A stretch of DNA of 64,000 nt from Ruminococcus sp. (lineage in GTDB: Bacteria; Bacillota; Clostridia; Oscillospirales; Ruminococcaceae). The position numbers were made by a program, and so were the translations under genes. The DNA lies in assembly GCA_017484095.1 (NCBI GenBank), contig JAFUTU010000040.1, positions 19,434 through 83,433 of the forward strand, written 5' to 3'. The notes below the pieces were generated by a model. The model searched no databases and had not been told where the DNA came from. It worked only from the letters and a program-made list of their open reading frames with translations. Positions 62,435 to 64,000 of this stretch are shown in pieces. Positions within the stretch are counted from its first letter, which is position 1. Each line of letters opens with the position of its first letter.

Positions 62435-63670
62435 TTATTGGTCTTCTATTTCTATCTTTATCCTGCCGATCCTCTGCTCGTCACCCATTTTGACGGTCAT
62501 CTTGAACGGCGGACTGTATATCTGCTCTCCCTGTTCGGGCAGCCTGTCAAGCAGGTCCATTATCCAGCCCCCTACAGAGTTATGGTCTGTCTCGATAGCA
62601 TCGGGCTCCAGCCCTGTTCTTTCAAGAAAATCCGCTACCGATATCTCGGGTGAGACCTCATAGCTGTTATCTCTGTGCTTAACAAAGGTGCGGTCCTCCT
62701 CGTCGCTCTCATCATATATCTCGCCGACGAGTTCTTCGATGATGTCCTCCAGCGTGCAGATTCCCTCTGTGCCTCCGTATTCATCGAGCACTACTGCCAT
62801 ATGCACCTTTTTTCTCTGCATAAGCCTGAATGTCTCTGATATCTTCTTGTTCTCGCTGATATAAACAGGCTCGTTCATTATAGAAGAGATGTCCTTGCCC
62901 TTATGAAGATAAAGCTCAAAGAAGTCTGACTGGTGTATCAGCCCTACTATGTGGTCGATGTCCTTCTCATAAACAGGCAGACGTGAAAATTTAGTCTCTA
63001 TGAACCTGTTTTTTATATCCTCCATACTGTCACCGAGCTCTACCGCCTCGATGTTCACTCTTGGCACAAGTATGCGTGATATCTCTATCTCATCAAATTC
63101 AAGCGCAGACCTTACAAGCTCTGATTCCTGCTCTTCGAGAACGCCTTCGTCCTCTATCTCATCGATTATGTATTTGAGCTCCTCCTCAGTTACCGAGGGC
63201 TGCCTTTTCTTGGAGCGAAACAGCGCACCTGCGGCATTTCTTATAAGCATAAAGAAATATATCAGCGGTGTTATTATAAACATAAACACTGACAGCGGTG
63301 CTGCCATATGGATAGAAAAGCTCTCCGAGTTCTCTTTTGCAAGGCTTTTCGGCAGTATCTCACCGAAGATGAGCACCAGCACCGTCATAACAAGCGTCGC
63401 AAGACCTACGCTGCCCTTCCCGAACTTTTCCGTAAACACCACCGTAGCCAGCGCCGAGGATGCGATATTCACGATGTTGTTTCCGATAAGTATGGCAGTA
63501 AGCGCCTTGTCAAAATTATCGCAGATGTATAAAGCTCTTTTAGCGCCTTTACTTCCATCATCCGCAAGCTTTCTGAGCCTTATCCTGTTGCAGGAGGAAA
63601 ACGCCGTTTCCGCCGCTGAGCACACCGCCGAAAGAACAAGCAGCAATGCAATGATAATTATCTGTGTCAA
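62435..63670 (-). CDS. HlyC/CorC family protein (CNNM, CBS, CorC_HlyC)
   Basis: About 411 aa. N-terminal CNNM (DUF21) membrane domain (IIIIALLLVLSAVCSAAETAFSSCNRIRLR; NIVNIASSALATV; FGEILPKSLAKENSE), a CBS pair (~200-320: ILVPRVNIEAVELGDSME; VVLDEYGGTEGICTLEDIIEELVGEI), and a C-terminal CorC_HlyC domain. Likely a magnesium/cobalt export or tolerance protein. The start is put at TTG 63670, seven bases after GAAAGGA and just before the hydrophobic segment; ATG 63703 would have a ribosome site only two bases away. Confidence 0.9.
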   Translation of the reverse strand: MTQIIIIALLLVLSAVCSAAETAFSSCNRIRLRKLADDGSKGAKRALYICDNFDKALTAILIGNNIVNIASSALATVVFTEKFGKGSVGLATLVMTVLVLIFGEILPKSLAKENSESFSIHMAAPLSVFMFIITPLIYFFMLIRNAAGALFRSKKRQPSVTEEELKYIIDEIEDEGVLEEQESELVRSALEFDEIEISRILVPRVNIEAVELGDSMEDIKNRFIETKFSRLPVYEKDIDHIVGLIHQSDFFELYLHKGKDISSIMNEPVYISENKKISETFRLMQRKKVHMAVVLDEYGGTEGICTLEDIIEELVGEIYDESDEEDRTFVKHRDNSYEVSPEISVADFLERTGLEPDAIETDHNSVGGWIMDLLDRLPEQGEQIYSPPFKMTVKMGDEQRIGRIKIEIEDQ

Positions 63671-63806
63671 AAAAATGTCCTTTCTTCTGTAAATATCCGC
63701 CATATCCCCATGATACAGCGATACATAGTTATTATAACAAATAATCGCAAAAATGTAAAGACGCGTGAACGAAAAAAATGTATTTTCAGATCTGTGCGCG
63801 ATGTCC

Positions 63807-63823
63807 AGCCGTGCGGCGAGCAC
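63807..63823. repeat. 17-bp repeat, copy 2
   Basis: AGCCGTGCGGCGAGCAC, same as 60015-60031. Confidence 0.6.
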
Positions 63824-63900
63824 TTATAACATATTTGTGCTGAAAAATCAATCCCTACACTCGCAAACCATGCATTTTCAAGCCCTTTACAGCTTTCCAT

Positions 63901-63938
63901 GACCGTTTGAAAACCGCTTTGGTCAACAAACGGTCAAC
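63901..63938. repeat. Inverted and direct repeats near the window end
   Basis: GACCGTTTG (63901-63909) and CAAACGGTC (63927-63935) are inverted; GGTCAAC is also repeated directly at 63921 and 63932, 11 bp apart. The surrounding 63824-64000 shows no gene. Confidence 0.4.
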
Positions 63939-64000
63939 TTTTAAGCTGCTGCAAGATGTGAAAACTTGCATTTAACGTATCTTCTTACAAGCTATCAGCC

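Overview
The window looks like chromosome from a Ruminococcus-type gut or rumen Clostridium (Bacillota). The evidence is a secreted GH26 mannanase ending in a dockerin (cellulosome plug), a sporulation sigma-G gene, a YlmC/YmxH sporulation gene, a CotH lipoprotein, a clostridial NAD-type glutamate dehydrogenase, strong AGGAGG ribosome sites, and many sigma-A promoters of the form TTGACA-17-TATAAT. There is no phage, insertion sequence or CRISPR array; most of it is ordinary core genome with some accessory cassettes.

Layout. 1-7.2 kb: end of an exopolysaccharide sugar transferase, pyrG, a nitroreductase, a lone FakA-like domain, nadA and ppk1. 7.2-11.1 kb: thrH, a probable minus-strand non-coding RNA, a tyrosine phosphatase behind a structured leader, a flavoprotein, a histidine phosphatase and an XRE regulator. 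11.1-16.5 kb: one seven-gene minus-strand operon (aldo/keto reductase with Fe-S, two small membrane proteins, larB, larC, larE, DUF3990-like). 16.8-18.4 kb: gdh with an attenuator leader and a tiny downstream ORF. 18.6-23.9 kb: sufCBDSU plus an Rrf2 regulator, with a near-perfect operator over the first promoter. 23.9-31.8 kb: CotH lipoprotein, secreted mannanase, ECF sigma/anti-sigma pair, a LacI-sensor diguanylate cyclase and a cytoplasmic GH26 enzyme. 31.8-43.3 kb: purF and a nitrogen-assimilation block (glnA, ANTAR regulator, Amt-PII fusion, AraC-type regulator, stand-alone ANTAR protein, second gdhA, a small CxxC protein, proton-translocating transhydrogenase pntAA-AB-B). 43.4-51.1 kb: tRNA-Arg, FIST-GGDEF protein, a five-gene HPrK-like kinase/PqqD/S26 peptidase/ABC/nucleotidyltransferase cassette, and LtrA. 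51.4-55.9 kb: LysR regulator and an SsuABC-like importer. 55.9-64 kb: zinc-ribbon membrane protein, sigG, ylmC-like, rpsB-tsf, a MATE-HATPase fusion, a small membrane protein and a CorC/HlyC protein.

How the parts fit. The most striking signal is a common 5' leader. gdh, glnA, the Amt-PII gene, purF and (in variant form) the AraC-type regulator each start transcription almost directly at a short hairpin with a six-base loop (AAKGNN in four, GATGGG in one) that overlaps the 5' arm of an intrinsic terminator placed just before the ribosome site. This is the logic of ANTAR antitermination, and the window encodes two ANTAR proteins within the block. GDH, GS, ammonium uptake, amide-nitrogen use by PurF and NADPH supply by transhydrogenase would then form one RNA-controlled nitrogen regulon. 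The second system worth attention is the kinase/PqqD/peptidase/transporter/nucleotidyltransferase operon, which resembles the tailoring half of a peptide natural-product cluster but has no visible precursor or cyclase.
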